From CBDDBH01 sp965225625 (lineage in GTDB: Bacteria > Pseudomonadota > Gammaproteobacteria > JADZEE01), in NCBI GenBank assembly GCA_965225625.1, contig CBDDBH010000014.1, positions 36,992 to 100,991 of the forward strand: a stretch of 64,000 nt of DNA, written 5' to 3'. Every line of letters starts with the position of its first letter. Within the stretch, counting starts at the first letter, position 1. Shown piece by piece: positions 49,866-58,497 of the stretch. The notes under the pieces are model-generated. The model made no database searches. It was not told the DNA's origin and was given only the letters and a program-made list of their open reading frames with translations. The translations under genes and the position numbers were made by a program.

Positions 49866-50162
49866 TTATAGCGTCTTGATCCCGTCGAAAAATGATTTTC
49901 GCCAACGGGTGATTGTCACGGACTCGAACAACCCCGCTTTGGTGAACGGATCATCGCGTACAAATTCTTCCGCGGCGGCGCGATCTTCCACATCCAGAAT
50001 TACGGCACCACCGTGGGCACCGGAGCCATCATCTTCCAAAAGCGCGCCGGCGGCAAGTAGCTTTTGTTGATTGGCCTCCAGATACTCAAGATGCACCGGA
50101 CGCAGTTCGGTACGCAACTCCAGAGAGTCGGGTTTATCTTTGACGTAGACTAGATAGGGCAT
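49866..50162 (-). CDS. YciI-like (YCII-related) protein
   Basis: A 98-residue ferredoxin-like-fold protein of the YCII family. The opening MPYLVYVKDKPDSLELRTELRPVHLEYL, the His in RPVHLEYL, and DPFTKAGLFESVTITRWRKSF are characteristic, with a conserved Asp in RDDPF. Family members are small, often of unknown function, sometimes dehalogenating or decarboxylating. It stands alone between the repeat segment and a divergent hypothetical gene. Confidence 0.88.
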   Translation of the reverse strand: MPYLVYVKDKPDSLELRTELRPVHLEYLEANQQKLLAAGALLEDDGSGAHGGAVILDVEDRAAAEEFVRDDPFTKAGLFESVTITRWRKSFFDGIKTL

Positions 50163-50261
50163 TGGGCTGTCTCCTTAAGACAGTTCAGTAAAGGTCAATC
50201 ACCTATTTACGGTAGTAGCAATCACGAACCTAATATTAATCCATTTAAGTACAGTCGTTGC

Positions 50262-50408
50262 ATGAGTCCAGTCACAGCTCAACACCGAGGTAGGCGCAAC
50301 GCAGGGATTGCGCTGGCGCTTTCAGTTGTTGCTGCAGCGTTTATCTGGGCCGATTGGAACGGCGTGTTGGCCAGCGCGAAGAAGTCTATCAAGATTTTCT
50401 ACACCTAA
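50262..50408 (+). CDS. Small membrane-anchored hypothetical ORF
   Basis: A 48-codon ORF with a basic N-terminus and one hydrophobic helix (NAGIALALSVVAAAFIWA). It overlaps the start of the next frame at 50354-50779. Either it is a small membrane protein, or the two frames are one gene broken by a frameshift near 50390. No family recognised. Confidence 0.35.
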   Translation: MSPVTAQHRGRRNAGIALALSVVAAAFIWADWNGVLASAKKSIKIFYT

Positions 50409-50779
50409 GGTTTAAAGCGATTGATGCAGAGCAGGCAGCACCGATACGCGGCCTGCATATTGTCTGCGCGACTCGAACCGGTATGCCTGCCTGCACCGAG
50501 CAAGCGGGTGAACGCGCCGGAGAAACCATCATCACCTTGAGTGCTCTGCGGCACACCACAAAATCACTCCTGTTTCGTCGCGACACGCGATTATCCTTCG
50601 GCGATCGCAACAACGTGACGCTGCAGTTCATACATCCGGACTACCTGGAGCACGCGATAAAGCTCACTGCCAATGAGCTGTCGGCGGCTCAGCGACAAAT
50701 CACGGTCGTCAAGTTGACCAAAGCCGAACCCTGTAGCGTGGAACCAAAGCCCGAAAATATGCAAAGATGCCGCAATTGA
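50354..50779 (+). CDS. Hypothetical protein, start uncertain
   Basis: A 141-codon frame opening at a TTG. The stretch AAPIRGLHIVCATRTGMPACTEQ and NNVTLQFIHPDYLEHAIKLTANELSA look protein-like, but no family is recognised. It ends 12 bp before the GST gene and could be its operon partner. If joined to the upstream frame by a frameshift, it would be a membrane-anchored periplasmic protein. The coding status is moderate. Confidence 0.4.
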   Translation: MERRVGQREEVYQDFLHLRFKAIDAEQAAPIRGLHIVCATRTGMPACTEQAGERAGETIITLSALRHTTKSLLFRRDTRLSFGDRNNVTLQFIHPDYLEHAIKLTANELSAAQRQITVVKLTKAEPCSVEPKPENMQRCRN

Positions 50780-50791
50780 AGGAGACCGGTA

Positions 50792-51502
50792 ATGATTGAT
50801 CTGTATTATTGGCCGACACCGAACGGGTGGAAGATATCGATCATGCTCGAGGAGTGCGGGCTCGATTATCGAGTCATTCCGGTAAACATCGGTCGCGGCG
50901 ATCAGTTTACGCCTGAGTTTCTGGCGATCAGTCCCAACAACCGCATGCCCGCCATCATCGATCATGATGTTACGGGCGAGCCGATTTCGATATTCGAATC
51001 AGGCGCGATCCTGTTGTACCTGGCCGAGAAAACCGGAAAATTCCTGCCACGCGAGCAACGCGCGCGTTTGGAAGTTTTGCAGTGGCTGTTTTGGCAAATC
51101 GGCGGACTCGGACCGATGGCCGGCCAGCTGAGCCACTTCGTCAACTACGCGCCGGAGAAAATGCACTACTCCCTGGATCGCTATGCCAACGAATACAACC
51201 GACTCCTGGGCGTCATCGAACGGCAGCTCGAGAGTCGCGAGTTTCTCGCGGGCGAGTACTCCATCGCCGATATGGCGGCGTGGCCGTGGGTGGTTTTACA
51301 CAACCGTTTTGGCCAGCCTTTTGACGATTTCCCGAATGTTGATCGTTGGAATGAGACCTTAAAGGTGCGGCCTGCTGCATCAGCGGGGATAGACGTCGGC
51401 AAGGAACTGCGCAATTCCAATCAGCCCGACGATGAAGCCCGCAAGATACTGTTCGGTCAAACCGCAAAATCCACCGACAACGCCGCACGCGTCCAGAAAT
51501 AG
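50792..51502 (+). CDS. Glutathione S-transferase, YfcG/Nu-class-like
   Basis: A 236-residue GST. The N-terminal thioredoxin-like domain begins MIDLYYWPTPNGWKISIMLEECGLDYRVIPVNI, where TPNG marks the Nu-class (YfcG) glutathione site. NNRMPAIIDHD contains the cis-Pro and FESGAILLYLAEKTG the glutathione gamma-Glu contact. The helical C-terminal domain follows (QWLFWQIGGLGPMAGQLSHF). Nu-class members show disulfide-bond reductase activity. A GAAGGAG lies before the ATG. First confident gene of a rightward run to 57698. Confidence 0.92.
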   Translation: MIDLYYWPTPNGWKISIMLEECGLDYRVIPVNIGRGDQFTPEFLAISPNNRMPAIIDHDVTGEPISIFESGAILLYLAEKTGKFLPREQRARLEVLQWLFWQIGGLGPMAGQLSHFVNYAPEKMHYSLDRYANEYNRLLGVIERQLESREFLAGEYSIADMAAWPWVVLHNRFGQPFDDFPNVDRWNETLKVRPAASAGIDVGKELRNSNQPDDEARKILFGQTAKSTDNAARVQK

Positions 51503-51521
51503 CACCGCCGGCGCTCCACCC

Positions 51522-51749
51522 ATGCGAGTTGACATCAAGCTCTTGGGCATTCTTCACGCTGACACACCTGCCGATGGACAAGTCGAACTGGCTAATGGCG
51601 AAAGTGTGCTGCATATAATTGAGGCGTTGGGAATTGACCGGGAGTTCGTCAAAACGCTTCTTATTAACGGCGTACTGGAAAAGGATTTCTCGCGGTCCCT
51701 GCAGGCTGCGGATCAAGTCACGCTCATCCCGCCGATTGGTGGTCCCTAG
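51522..51749 (+). CDS. ThiS/MoaD-like sulfur-carrier-type protein ending GGP
   Basis: A 75-residue beta-grasp protein starting MRVDIKLLGILHADTP. The core LINGVLEKDFSRSLQAADQVTLIPPIGGP matches the C-terminal half of ThiS/MoaD proteins (...VxLxPPxxGG). The Gly-Gly is followed by one extra Pro, so the C-terminus would need trimming before adenylation. No adenylating enzyme is nearby. It lies 19 bp after the GST stop and 12 bp before a YtcJ-type amidohydrolase. Confidence 0.75.
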   Translation: MRVDIKLLGILHADTPADGQVELANGESVLHIIEALGIDREFVKTLLINGVLEKDFSRSLQAADQVTLIPPIGGP

Positions 51750-51761
51750 CGCGCATATTGC

Positions 51762-53543
51762 ATGCACGCGCAAGCGCACATTAGTACCTCGGCAGCCGTG
51801 CTCATCGCACTCGCTTTTGCCTGCTTGAGCGCCTGCGACCGCGAACACGACGAAAACCACAACAACGTGCGCGAGGCAGGACCGCAGCGAGCTGCGATAA
51901 CCGCCGATAGCGTGTATCACAACGCCAGAATTTATACCGTCGATGCGAACCGTTCCTGGGCGGATGCGGTGGCGATCAAAGACGGGAACTTCATAGCTGT
52001 TGGGCGATACCAGGACATGCAGGAACTGGTGGGTTCTGGTACTGAATCTTTCGATCTTGGGGGCGCGATGATGCTGCCCGGTCTTTACGACCTGCATGTA
52101 CATCCCATGGACGGTGGCAGACAGGCGTTATACGAGTGCAGCTTCCCGATCACGCTACCGATCAGCGAGATCCTCCAAAGTGTGGCTGTGTGTGCGGCAG
52201 ATACGCCCGCGGGAGAATGGATCCGCGGCGGTCAATGGGGAACTGAATTGTTGTACGCCGATACCACGCCGCACCGGGCACGCCTGGATGCGGTCACGCC
52301 CGACAACCCCGTATTTCTCGTTGATTCTGCATTCCACAGTGCATGGCTGAACTCGAAAGCTTTGCGTGTTCTCAACATTGACGCCACAACGCAGGATCCC
52401 GAGGGTGGAGTCATCGTGCGCGATCCGGTTTCGGGCGAACCCACGGGCATACTGTTCGACAACGCGGCGTACGCCGTCATTCAGGCCATGCCCGGCCACT
52501 CGCCCGAGGAATACCAGGAAGCACTGCGCTGGTCGGTACGGCAAACCAACCGCTACGGCGTGACAGCCATTAAAGATGCTTTAGCCGACAATGACACAGT
52601 CGCCGCCTATGCCGCCCTGGACAATGCAGGAGGGTTGCACGCACGGGTGGCCACGAGCCTGCCGTGGAAATCGGTCTGGACTGAAACATCCGAGCAGCAA
52701 TTGGACAACATCGAAAGACGTCAGCGGCACAAAACCGCGCGGGTGGCCACTGACTTCATCAAGATCATGCTCGATGGCATCCCGCCCTCCTACACGGCCG
52801 TTTTCCTGGATCCTTACCTGCCCGACGCGCAGCACGGAGCCGACTTTCGTGGACAACTCATGGTCCCGGCGGCGGAGTTACGTCGTGGCGTCATCGACTT
52901 CGATGCACGAGGTTTGACGGTCAAGATCCACACTGCCGGAGATGGGGCGTTGCGCGCGGCCTTGGACGCTTTTCAGGCGGCGCGCGAGACCAATGGCGAT
53001 TCGGGCTTGCGCCACGAGGTTTCCCACGCCAGCTATATTCACCCGGACGACATCCCGCGCTTCCAGGCGCTGAATGTTACCGCGGAGCTGTCGCCGATAT
53101 TCTGGTATCGCTCACCCATCATCGACGCCATGGCGAACGTGCTGGGCGCGGAACGCGCGTACAACATGTTCCCGATCCGCTCGTTATTAACGAGCGGCGC
53201 GCGCATGGTTTACGGCTCTGACTGGCCGGTCGTGGCCGAACCGAATCCGTGGCCAGGCGTGGAAGCGATGATTACCCGCAGCGACCCCAGCGGAAGACAA
53301 AACACGACCTTGTGGCCGGAACAAGCGATCGATCTGGCAAGCGCTATCGAGATCCTCACACGCAACGGCGCGGCGGCGATGTATCTGGAGCAGGTCAGTG
53401 GCAGCATCGAAGTCGGCAAGTCCGCCGACATGATCGTCCTCGACCGCAACCTGTTCGAGATCCCAGCCGAGCAGATCGGCGAGACCCAGGTGCTGCGTAC
53501 CGTGCTAGAAGGCCGCGTTGTGTACTCGGCAGAAGCGGAGTAA
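51762..53543 (+). CDS. YtcJ-like metal-dependent amidohydrolase, lipoprotein
   Basis: A 593-residue amidohydrolase of the YtcJ/NfdA (N-substituted formamide deformylase) group. A lipoprotein signal (LIALAFACLSAC, Cys25) predicts membrane anchoring. The metal HxH is YDLHVHPMDGG, a lysine-bearing strand DFIKIMLDGIP follows, later ligands are VKIHTAGDGA and EVSHASYIH, and the final Asp is YGSDWPV. It fits hydrolysis of an amide or lactam outside the cytoplasm. It is closely packed with the ThiS-like and GST genes. Confidence 0.9.
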   Translation: MHAQAHISTSAAVLIALAFACLSACDREHDENHNNVREAGPQRAAITADSVYHNARIYTVDANRSWADAVAIKDGNFIAVGRYQDMQELVGSGTESFDLGGAMMLPGLYDLHVHPMDGGRQALYECSFPITLPISEILQSVAVCAADTPAGEWIRGGQWGTELLYADTTPHRARLDAVTPDNPVFLVDSAFHSAWLNSKALRVLNIDATTQDPEGGVIVRDPVSGEPTGILFDNAAYAVIQAMPGHSPEEYQEALRWSVRQTNRYGVTAIKDALADNDTVAAYAALDNAGGLHARVATSLPWKSVWTETSEQQLDNIERRQRHKTARVATDFIKIMLDGIPPSYTAVFLDPYLPDAQHGADFRGQLMVPAAELRRGVIDFDARGLTVKIHTAGDGALRAALDAFQAARETNGDSGLRHEVSHASYIHPDDIPRFQALNVTAELSPIFWYRSPIIDAMANVLGAERAYNMFPIRSLLTSGARMVYGSDWPVVAEPNPWPGVEAMITRSDPSGRQNTTLWPEQAIDLASAIEILTRNGAAAMYLEQVSGSIEVGKSADMIVLDRNLFEIPAEQIGETQVLRTVLEGRVVYSAEAE

Positions 53544-53550
53544 CAAGCCC

Positions 53551-54375
53551 ATGTTGGAGCTTTACTATTACGAGAACTCGATATGCTCAGAACGCGTGCT
53601 GATGCTGCTGCTGGAAAAGCATATCGATGATTGGATCCCGCATCACATTCACCTTTTTAAGGGCGAACACTTCAATCCGGACTATATCAAGCTGAACCCG
53701 AAGGCCCAGGTGCCGACGCTGGTATACGATGGGCAGGTCATCCACGAGTCATCAATCATCTGTAATTTCATCGACGATGTTTATCCACAATATCCACTTA
53801 AACCAAAGGACGCGGTCGAGCGCGCGCTTATGCAAGAGTGGATCAAGGAATCTGACGACGGTGGCTATTTGGGCATCGCGTCATTAAGCTTTACCGCCGT
53901 GTTCCGCGGTAAATTAATGGATGAAATGAACGACGAACAGCGCGAGGCCTATTGGGCCGGTCAGACCGACATCGCGCGTACCCACCGCCAACGCTCATGT
54001 GTCATGGAAGGTATGGATTCATTTTATGCCTATCGCGCTATCGCCGATTGGGAACATATTTTCGCCAAAGCGGAACATGCGCTGGCAGATGGTCGTGAGT
54101 CGCTGATGGGTTCGCAGTTTACGCTCGCGGAGGTGGATCTGGCGCCTTATATTGCCCGGCTCGACGGCTTGCAATTACTGGATGTTTGGCTGGACGGGCG
54201 GCCTACGGTCCGGCAATGGTGGCAGCGCATTAAACAACGTCCCAGCTTTGTTGAAAGTAACGTGGGCCCTACACTTGAAGAAGCCGTAACGTATGCGCAA
54301 GAAGGAGCCAAGGTAGTGGAACAAGCACGACAACGTCTCACGGAATACCGCGCCAGGGAGACAGCACATGCATAG
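53551..54375 (+). CDS. Glutathione S-transferase family protein
   Basis: A 274-residue GST-like protein. The N-terminal domain is MLELYYYENSICSERVLMLLLEKHIDDW with a Ser/Cys pair at the usual active-site turn. NPKAQVPTLVYDGQVIHESSIICNFIDDVYP carries the cis-Pro and Glu-Ser glutathione contacts. The C-terminal helical domain is longer than in many relatives. Beta-etherase (LigE/F/P)-like enzymes and dehalogenases belong to this broad group; the sequence does not decide. Its stop overlaps the PQQ dehydrogenase start by 8 bp. Confidence 0.88.
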   Translation: MLELYYYENSICSERVLMLLLEKHIDDWIPHHIHLFKGEHFNPDYIKLNPKAQVPTLVYDGQVIHESSIICNFIDDVYPQYPLKPKDAVERALMQEWIKESDDGGYLGIASLSFTAVFRGKLMDEMNDEQREAYWAGQTDIARTHRQRSCVMEGMDSFYAYRAIADWEHIFAKAEHALADGRESLMGSQFTLAEVDLAPYIARLDGLQLLDVWLDGRPTVRQWWQRIKQRPSFVESNVGPTLEEAVTYAQEGAKVVEQARQRLTEYRARETAHA

Positions 54376-56692
54376 CTTCGTCTCGCACAACTGGGTGGCG
54401 GCCATGTTATTGGCAATTGCAAGCGCCGCTTCGAGCCAGGCCGCAACCACCGCGGACGGCGTCTATAGCGACGCTCAAGCCGCTCGCGGCGCACGCATTT
54501 ATCGCAACGAATGTTCGAGCTGTCACGGCACGACACTGCGGGGCGCGGAAGCCGCGGGGGCGTTGCTTGGCACGACATTTATCGGCAATTGGAGCGAGAA
54601 GTCCGTGGGCGGGCTGTATCAATACATTCGCACCACCATGCCCCCAACCCGACCGGGAGGTCTGCCTGAACAGAGTTACGTCGACGTATTGGCCTACTTA
54701 TTGAATCAAAACGGCATGCCTGCCGGCGCCACCAATTTGCCCGCCGATACCGCTGCCCTGGCCGCGATCGCTTTTCTGCCGGGCGCTGCGCATGCCGCGA
54801 CTACATCGGCCGGCGACAGCACAAGTTCTGCCGAGTACACGCAGTGGCCTTATTACGGTGGTGATGCGCGGGCGACGCGTTACTCGCCGCTGGACCTCAT
54901 CAACCGCAACAACGTCGACAAGTTGCAAATTGCCTGGCGCTGGAAAGCGGATAACTTCGGCCCGCGTCCGGAATTTAATTATCGAACGACACCACTCATG
55001 GTAAACGGTGTCTTGTATGCCACTGCTGGTCTACGACGCGCCGTGGTCGCAATCGATGGCGAGACCGGCGAGACGCTGTGGATTTATCGTCTGGATGAAC
55101 GGGAGCGGGGCGAACATGCGCCGCGCGTGAATTCCGGTCGCGGTGTCGCCTATTGGTCGGACGGTGAGCACGGACGCATCCTGGTTATTACGCCGGGATT
55201 TCAACTTATTGCACTGGACGCACAAAGCGGGCTGCCGGTGACCTCGTTTGGACGCAACGGTATCGTCGATTTGAAACAAGGTTTAGACCGCGAACTCGAT
55301 CCGGTGAGCACACCGCTCGGATCCTCCTCCCCACCGCTGGTTGTCGGTGACGTGATTGTTGTCGGCTCGGCGTTGCCGGGAGGATTTGCGCCGCCCTCCG
55401 CGTCGCAACCACCCGGGCACGTACGCGGATTTGACGTGCGCAGCGGCGCACAGCGCTGGATATTTCACACCATTCCACACCCCGGAGAATTTGGTTACGA
55501 CAGCTGGGAACCCGACGCATGGAAAACCATTGGCAATGTCGCGGCATGGTCCACGTTGTCCGCCGATCTGGAATTGGGTTACGTATATTTGCCGCTGGAA
55601 GCGCCGACAGCCGATCATTATGGTGGTCATCGACCCGGTGACAATCTGTTTTCGCAAAGCCTGGTATGCCTGGACGCAACCACGGGCAAGCGGGTATGGC
55701 ATTTCCAAACGGTTCATCACGGTATCTGGGATTACGATCTTCCGACTGCGCCGATCCTGTTTGACGCTGACATTGATGGCGAGCGCGTACCGTTGGTTGC
55801 ACAGCTCACTAAACAAGCGTTCGTATTCGTATTCGACCGCCGTAACGGCAACCCGCGCTGGCCCATCGAAGAACGCGCGGTTCCACAAACCGACGTGCCG
55901 GGCGAACGCACGGCCGCATCGCAGCCGTTTCCCACCAAGCCTGCTCCCTATGATCGACAGGGGATCTCTGAAGACGATTTGATCGATTTCACCCCTGAGT
56001 TGCGTGCACAAGCGCTGCAGATCGCCGCGGGTTATCGTATCGGGCCGTTGTTCACGCCCCCTTCGGTTGTCGATCCAGAAGGAACACAGGGTACGTTGAT
56101 GCTGCCGGGGCAAGGCGGCGGGGCCAACTGGCCAGGTGGTGCGCTGGACCCGGAAACGGGGATCCTTTACGTCGGTTCTTCGACATTTATGGGCTTGATG
56201 GGCTTGGGTTCGGATCCGCAGGTTTCGAGCTTGCCTTATGTCATCGTCGGCAATCCCGTATTCGACGGCGGGCCCGAGGGCTTGCCACTCATCAAACCGC
56301 CGTGGGGCCGCATTACCGCCATCGACCTAAACAGCGGCGACCACGTATGGATGGTCCCTAATGGCGAGGCGCACGATACGATTCAGGCGAGCGCGGCCAA
56401 GCTCGGCATAGAACTGCCACGCACCGGCCGACCAGATCGCTCGGGCTTGTTAGTTACCAAATCGTTGTTGTTCGCCGGTGAGGGCGGTGGCCTTTACGCG
56501 ACCGCGCGTAGTGGTGGACCGATGCTACGCGCCCACGACAAAGCAACCGGTGCAATCGTCAGCGAATTTGAGTTACCGGGGCATCAAACGGGATTACCCA
56601 TGACCTACGCTATCAATGGCCGCCAATTTATCGTGGTCGCCGTTGGTGCGGCGAATCACCCCGGCGAACTGATCGCGCTCAGCATTCCATAG
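54368..56692 (+). CDS. PQQ-dependent dehydrogenase with N-terminal cytochrome c domain
   Basis: A 774-residue periplasmic quinohemoprotein. The signal peptide ends near ASSQAA. A heme c motif CSSCH (residues 49-53) opens a c-type domain to about residue 125. An eight-bladed PQQ propeller follows, with WPYYGGDARATRYSPLDLINRNNVDKLQIAWRWK, the repeated blade motifs AIDGETGETLWIY and LDATTGKRVWHFQTVHHGIWDYDLPTAP, and LPGQGGGANWPGGALDPETGILYVGS. Membrane glucose and soluble alcohol enzymes share this fold, usually with heme at the C-terminus. It oxidises an alcohol or aldose. No PQQ synthesis genes are in the window. Confidence 0.93.
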   Translation: MHSFVSHNWVAAMLLAIASAASSQAATTADGVYSDAQAARGARIYRNECSSCHGTTLRGAEAAGALLGTTFIGNWSEKSVGGLYQYIRTTMPPTRPGGLPEQSYVDVLAYLLNQNGMPAGATNLPADTAALAAIAFLPGAAHAATTSAGDSTSSAEYTQWPYYGGDARATRYSPLDLINRNNVDKLQIAWRWKADNFGPRPEFNYRTTPLMVNGVLYATAGLRRAVVAIDGETGETLWIYRLDERERGEHAPRVNSGRGVAYWSDGEHGRILVITPGFQLIALDAQSGLPVTSFGRNGIVDLKQGLDRELDPVSTPLGSSSPPLVVGDVIVVGSALPGGFAPPSASQPPGHVRGFDVRSGAQRWIFHTIPHPGEFGYDSWEPDAWKTIGNVAAWSTLSADLELGYVYLPLEAPTADHYGGHRPGDNLFSQSLVCLDATTGKRVWHFQTVHHGIWDYDLPTAPILFDADIDGERVPLVAQLTKQAFVFVFDRRNGNPRWPIEERAVPQTDVPGERTAASQPFPTKPAPYDRQGISEDDLIDFTPELRAQALQIAAGYRIGPLFTPPSVVDPEGTQGTLMLPGQGGGANWPGGALDPETGILYVGSSTFMGLMGLGSDPQVSSLPYVIVGNPVFDGGPEGLPLIKPPWGRITAIDLNSGDHVWMVPNGEAHDTIQASAAKLGIELPRTGRPDRSGLLVTKSLLFAGEGGGLYATARSGGPMLRAHDKATGAIVSEFELPGHQTGLPMTYAINGRQFIVVAVGAANHPGELIALSIP

Positions 56693-56714
56693 CGGCACGA
56701 GATACAGCTCTGCA

Positions 56715-57698
56715 ATGACCGTAATCGACATACATACCCATATGTTCGGCGATGGTTGGCTGCGCATGCTCAAGCAGCATGGCAGTCCGACTTATGCTTG
56801 CGAACGGCTCGTCGATGAGCGGGACTACCTGATGGAACATGGCGCGGCGGCGTGTGCATTCGAAGCCGAAGCCTTCGATTACGATCTGCGTATCAAAGGT
56901 ATGGACCAACACGGTATCGACCTGGCTATCGTCTCGTTAACCTCGCCGAATGTTTTCTGGGGCTCGGCCGAAGTCAGCGCTGACACGGCCAAGTTAACCA
57001 ACGATGAAATGGCAGCGGGGCAAACGGCGTATCCTGAGCGGATCCGCTTTTTCGCGTCGATCCCGTGGCAGTACCCGCAGCAGGCGCTGGTGGAACTGCA
57101 ACGCGCGCTGGCGTTGGGCGCGGTGGGAGTGATGGCGATCGCCAATGTTAATGGGCGCCATTTGATCGACCCGATGTTCGAACCCCTCTGGCAGGAACTC
57201 GACCGGTTGGGATTACCGGTACTGGTGCATCCGACCGCTCCGTTCGGTGCCAAGGATGCGCAGTTCGGTATCGAGCGCATCCTCATGCCCGGTCTCGGCT
57301 TCATGTATGACACTACACTGGCCGTCGCGCGTATGGCCATCGATGGTTTTTTCGATCGCTACCCCAAGGTAAAGATCATCGCTGCGCATGCGGGCGGCTA
57401 TCTACCCTATGTAGCGGATCGGATTGATGTGTTCTTCGAGGCGGAAACCTTGATCGAAGCAAAAATATCGCAACGTCCGAGCAGCTACTACGAGCGTTTG
57501 TATTTCGACTCCATCGTTTATCACCCGCAAGCCCTGGCTTTGTGCATGCAGCTTGCCGGCCCGCATTCGATTATGTTCGGAACCGACTATCCGATGCCGG
57601 CGAACATTCCTAAACTGCTCGACATTGCCGAGTCATTTCCCGCCAATGAAAGCGCCGCGATCAAAAGCGGCAATGCCACGCGCGTATTTAAGCTTTAG
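56715..57698 (+). CDS. Amidohydrolase family 2 protein (ACMSD-like), second copy
   Basis: A 327-residue TIM-barrel enzyme. The metal HxH is IDIHTHMFGDGW; other ligands are in VLVHPTAP, IIAAHAGGYLPYVADR and the Asp in MFGTDYPMP. It is related in family to, but clearly different from, the protein at 19632-20591. ACMSD-type enzymes decarboxylate 2-amino-3-carboxymuconate semialdehyde or hydroxybenzoates. It starts 22 bp after the PQQ dehydrogenase and closes the rightward run. Its stop overlaps the convergent MaoC-like gene by 4 bp. Confidence 0.88.
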   Translation: MTVIDIHTHMFGDGWLRMLKQHGSPTYACERLVDERDYLMEHGAAACAFEAEAFDYDLRIKGMDQHGIDLAIVSLTSPNVFWGSAEVSADTAKLTNDEMAAGQTAYPERIRFFASIPWQYPQQALVELQRALALGAVGVMAIANVNGRHLIDPMFEPLWQELDRLGLPVLVHPTAPFGAKDAQFGIERILMPGLGFMYDTTLAVARMAIDGFFDRYPKVKIIAAHAGGYLPYVADRIDVFFEAETLIEAKISQRPSSYYERLYFDSIVYHPQALALCMQLAGPHSIMFGTDYPMPANIPKLLDIAESFPANESAAIKSGNATRVFKL

Positions 57699-58168
57699 GC
57701 CACCTCGCCCGACGGACGACGTCTGTAAAAAACGTTGGAGATAAACGTCATCTTCAACTCGTCGCGCTGATCCCGCAGCGCATGTTGGAAACGTATCAAG
57801 CCCAACGTTGGGCGACTGTTAAGCGGCCGTGCTTCGATGACTTCGCTCGTAGTGGTCAGCACATCACCGTGACGCGCGGGCGCTTTCCACGCAATAGCGT
57901 CCCAGCCGGGCGAGATTTCCGAACGTAGATTAGGAAACGCATCGACGTTCATGCGCCGCGCCCACCCGGCCATCTGCACGCCGCTTGCGATCAGTTCACC
58001 AATGAAGGATTCTTTCGCGAGTGTTTCGTCAACATGATACGGCTCTGGATCGTACTCCCGGCCAAAGGCTTTGATCGCCTCCGCAGTCACCTGCGCCTCG
58101 CCGTAGCGCAGTACCTCACCAACCGTGAAATCTTCGAAAAAGCGCTTGTCTGGATATTCGTTTGCCAC
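57695..58168 (-). CDS. MaoC-like hotdog-fold dehydratase
   Basis: A 157-residue single hotdog protein of the MaoC/(R)-enoyl-CoA hydratase type. FFEDFTVGEVLRYGEAQVTAEAIKAFGREYDPEPYHVDETLAKE has the catalytic-type Asp-Pro and His (DPEPYHVD), and GWDAIAWKAPARHGDVL fits the second strand. It would hydrate an enoyl-CoA or similar thioester, suggesting a CoA-linked degradation step. Convergent with, and overlapping by 4 bp, the amidohydrolase gene. Confidence 0.85.
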   Translation of the reverse strand: MANEYPDKRFFEDFTVGEVLRYGEAQVTAEAIKAFGREYDPEPYHVDETLAKESFIGELIASGVQMAGWARRMNVDAFPNLRSEISPGWDAIAWKAPARHGDVLTTTSEVIEARPLNSRPTLGLIRFQHALRDQRDELKMTFISNVFYRRRPSGEVA

Positions 58169-58245
58169 CTTGCTGACCTTGCTCCTGGGCGCACCTGCCG
58201 GTTAGTAATGTCTGGCAGCTTGCGACACAATAGTAGAGCCTGAGC

Positions 58246-58488
58246 GTGAACTCCAGAGACTACAATCTGTCCGCCTCGACTATGCGCCTCATTCTCCGCC
58301 TGATCTTCGTGCTTGCCGTCGCAATGATGATTGCACTTACATTTCTGTGGCCCATCCTAATCAACGACGACCCCGCCGATCCGACTTTACGCGTGTTGAG
58401 TCTGGGCGCATTCGGCGCCTATCTGCTGGCTACAATTGGCCTGTTGAGCTACCGGATCAGGCAATCGCGAATGAGCGGATCCTCCTAA
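58246..58488 (+). CDS. Small two-helix membrane protein, hypothetical
   Basis: An 80-residue protein with two hydrophobic segments (LILRLIFVLAVAMMIALTFLW and LGAFGAYLLATIGLLSYRI). The start is either the GTG at 58246 or the ATG at 58282, and the second gives a compact N-terminus. It ends 9 bp before the next membrane gene, so the two are probably an operon. No family recognised. Confidence 0.6.
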   Translation: MNSRDYNLSASTMRLILRLIFVLAVAMMIALTFLWPILINDDPADPTLRVLSLGAFGAYLLATIGLLSYRIRQSRMSGSS

Positions 58489-58497
58489 CAGGCGATC

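Noticed and set aside
51750..51775. Possible MITE terminal repeat (CGCATATTGCATG) at the YtcJ start
   Set aside because: Only about 12 bases match the terminal repeat and they include the start codon, so chance similarity is likely.
51213..52103. 296-codon minus-strand ORF across the GST, ThiS-like and YtcJ genes
   Set aside because: It is antisense to three recognisable genes in tight order.
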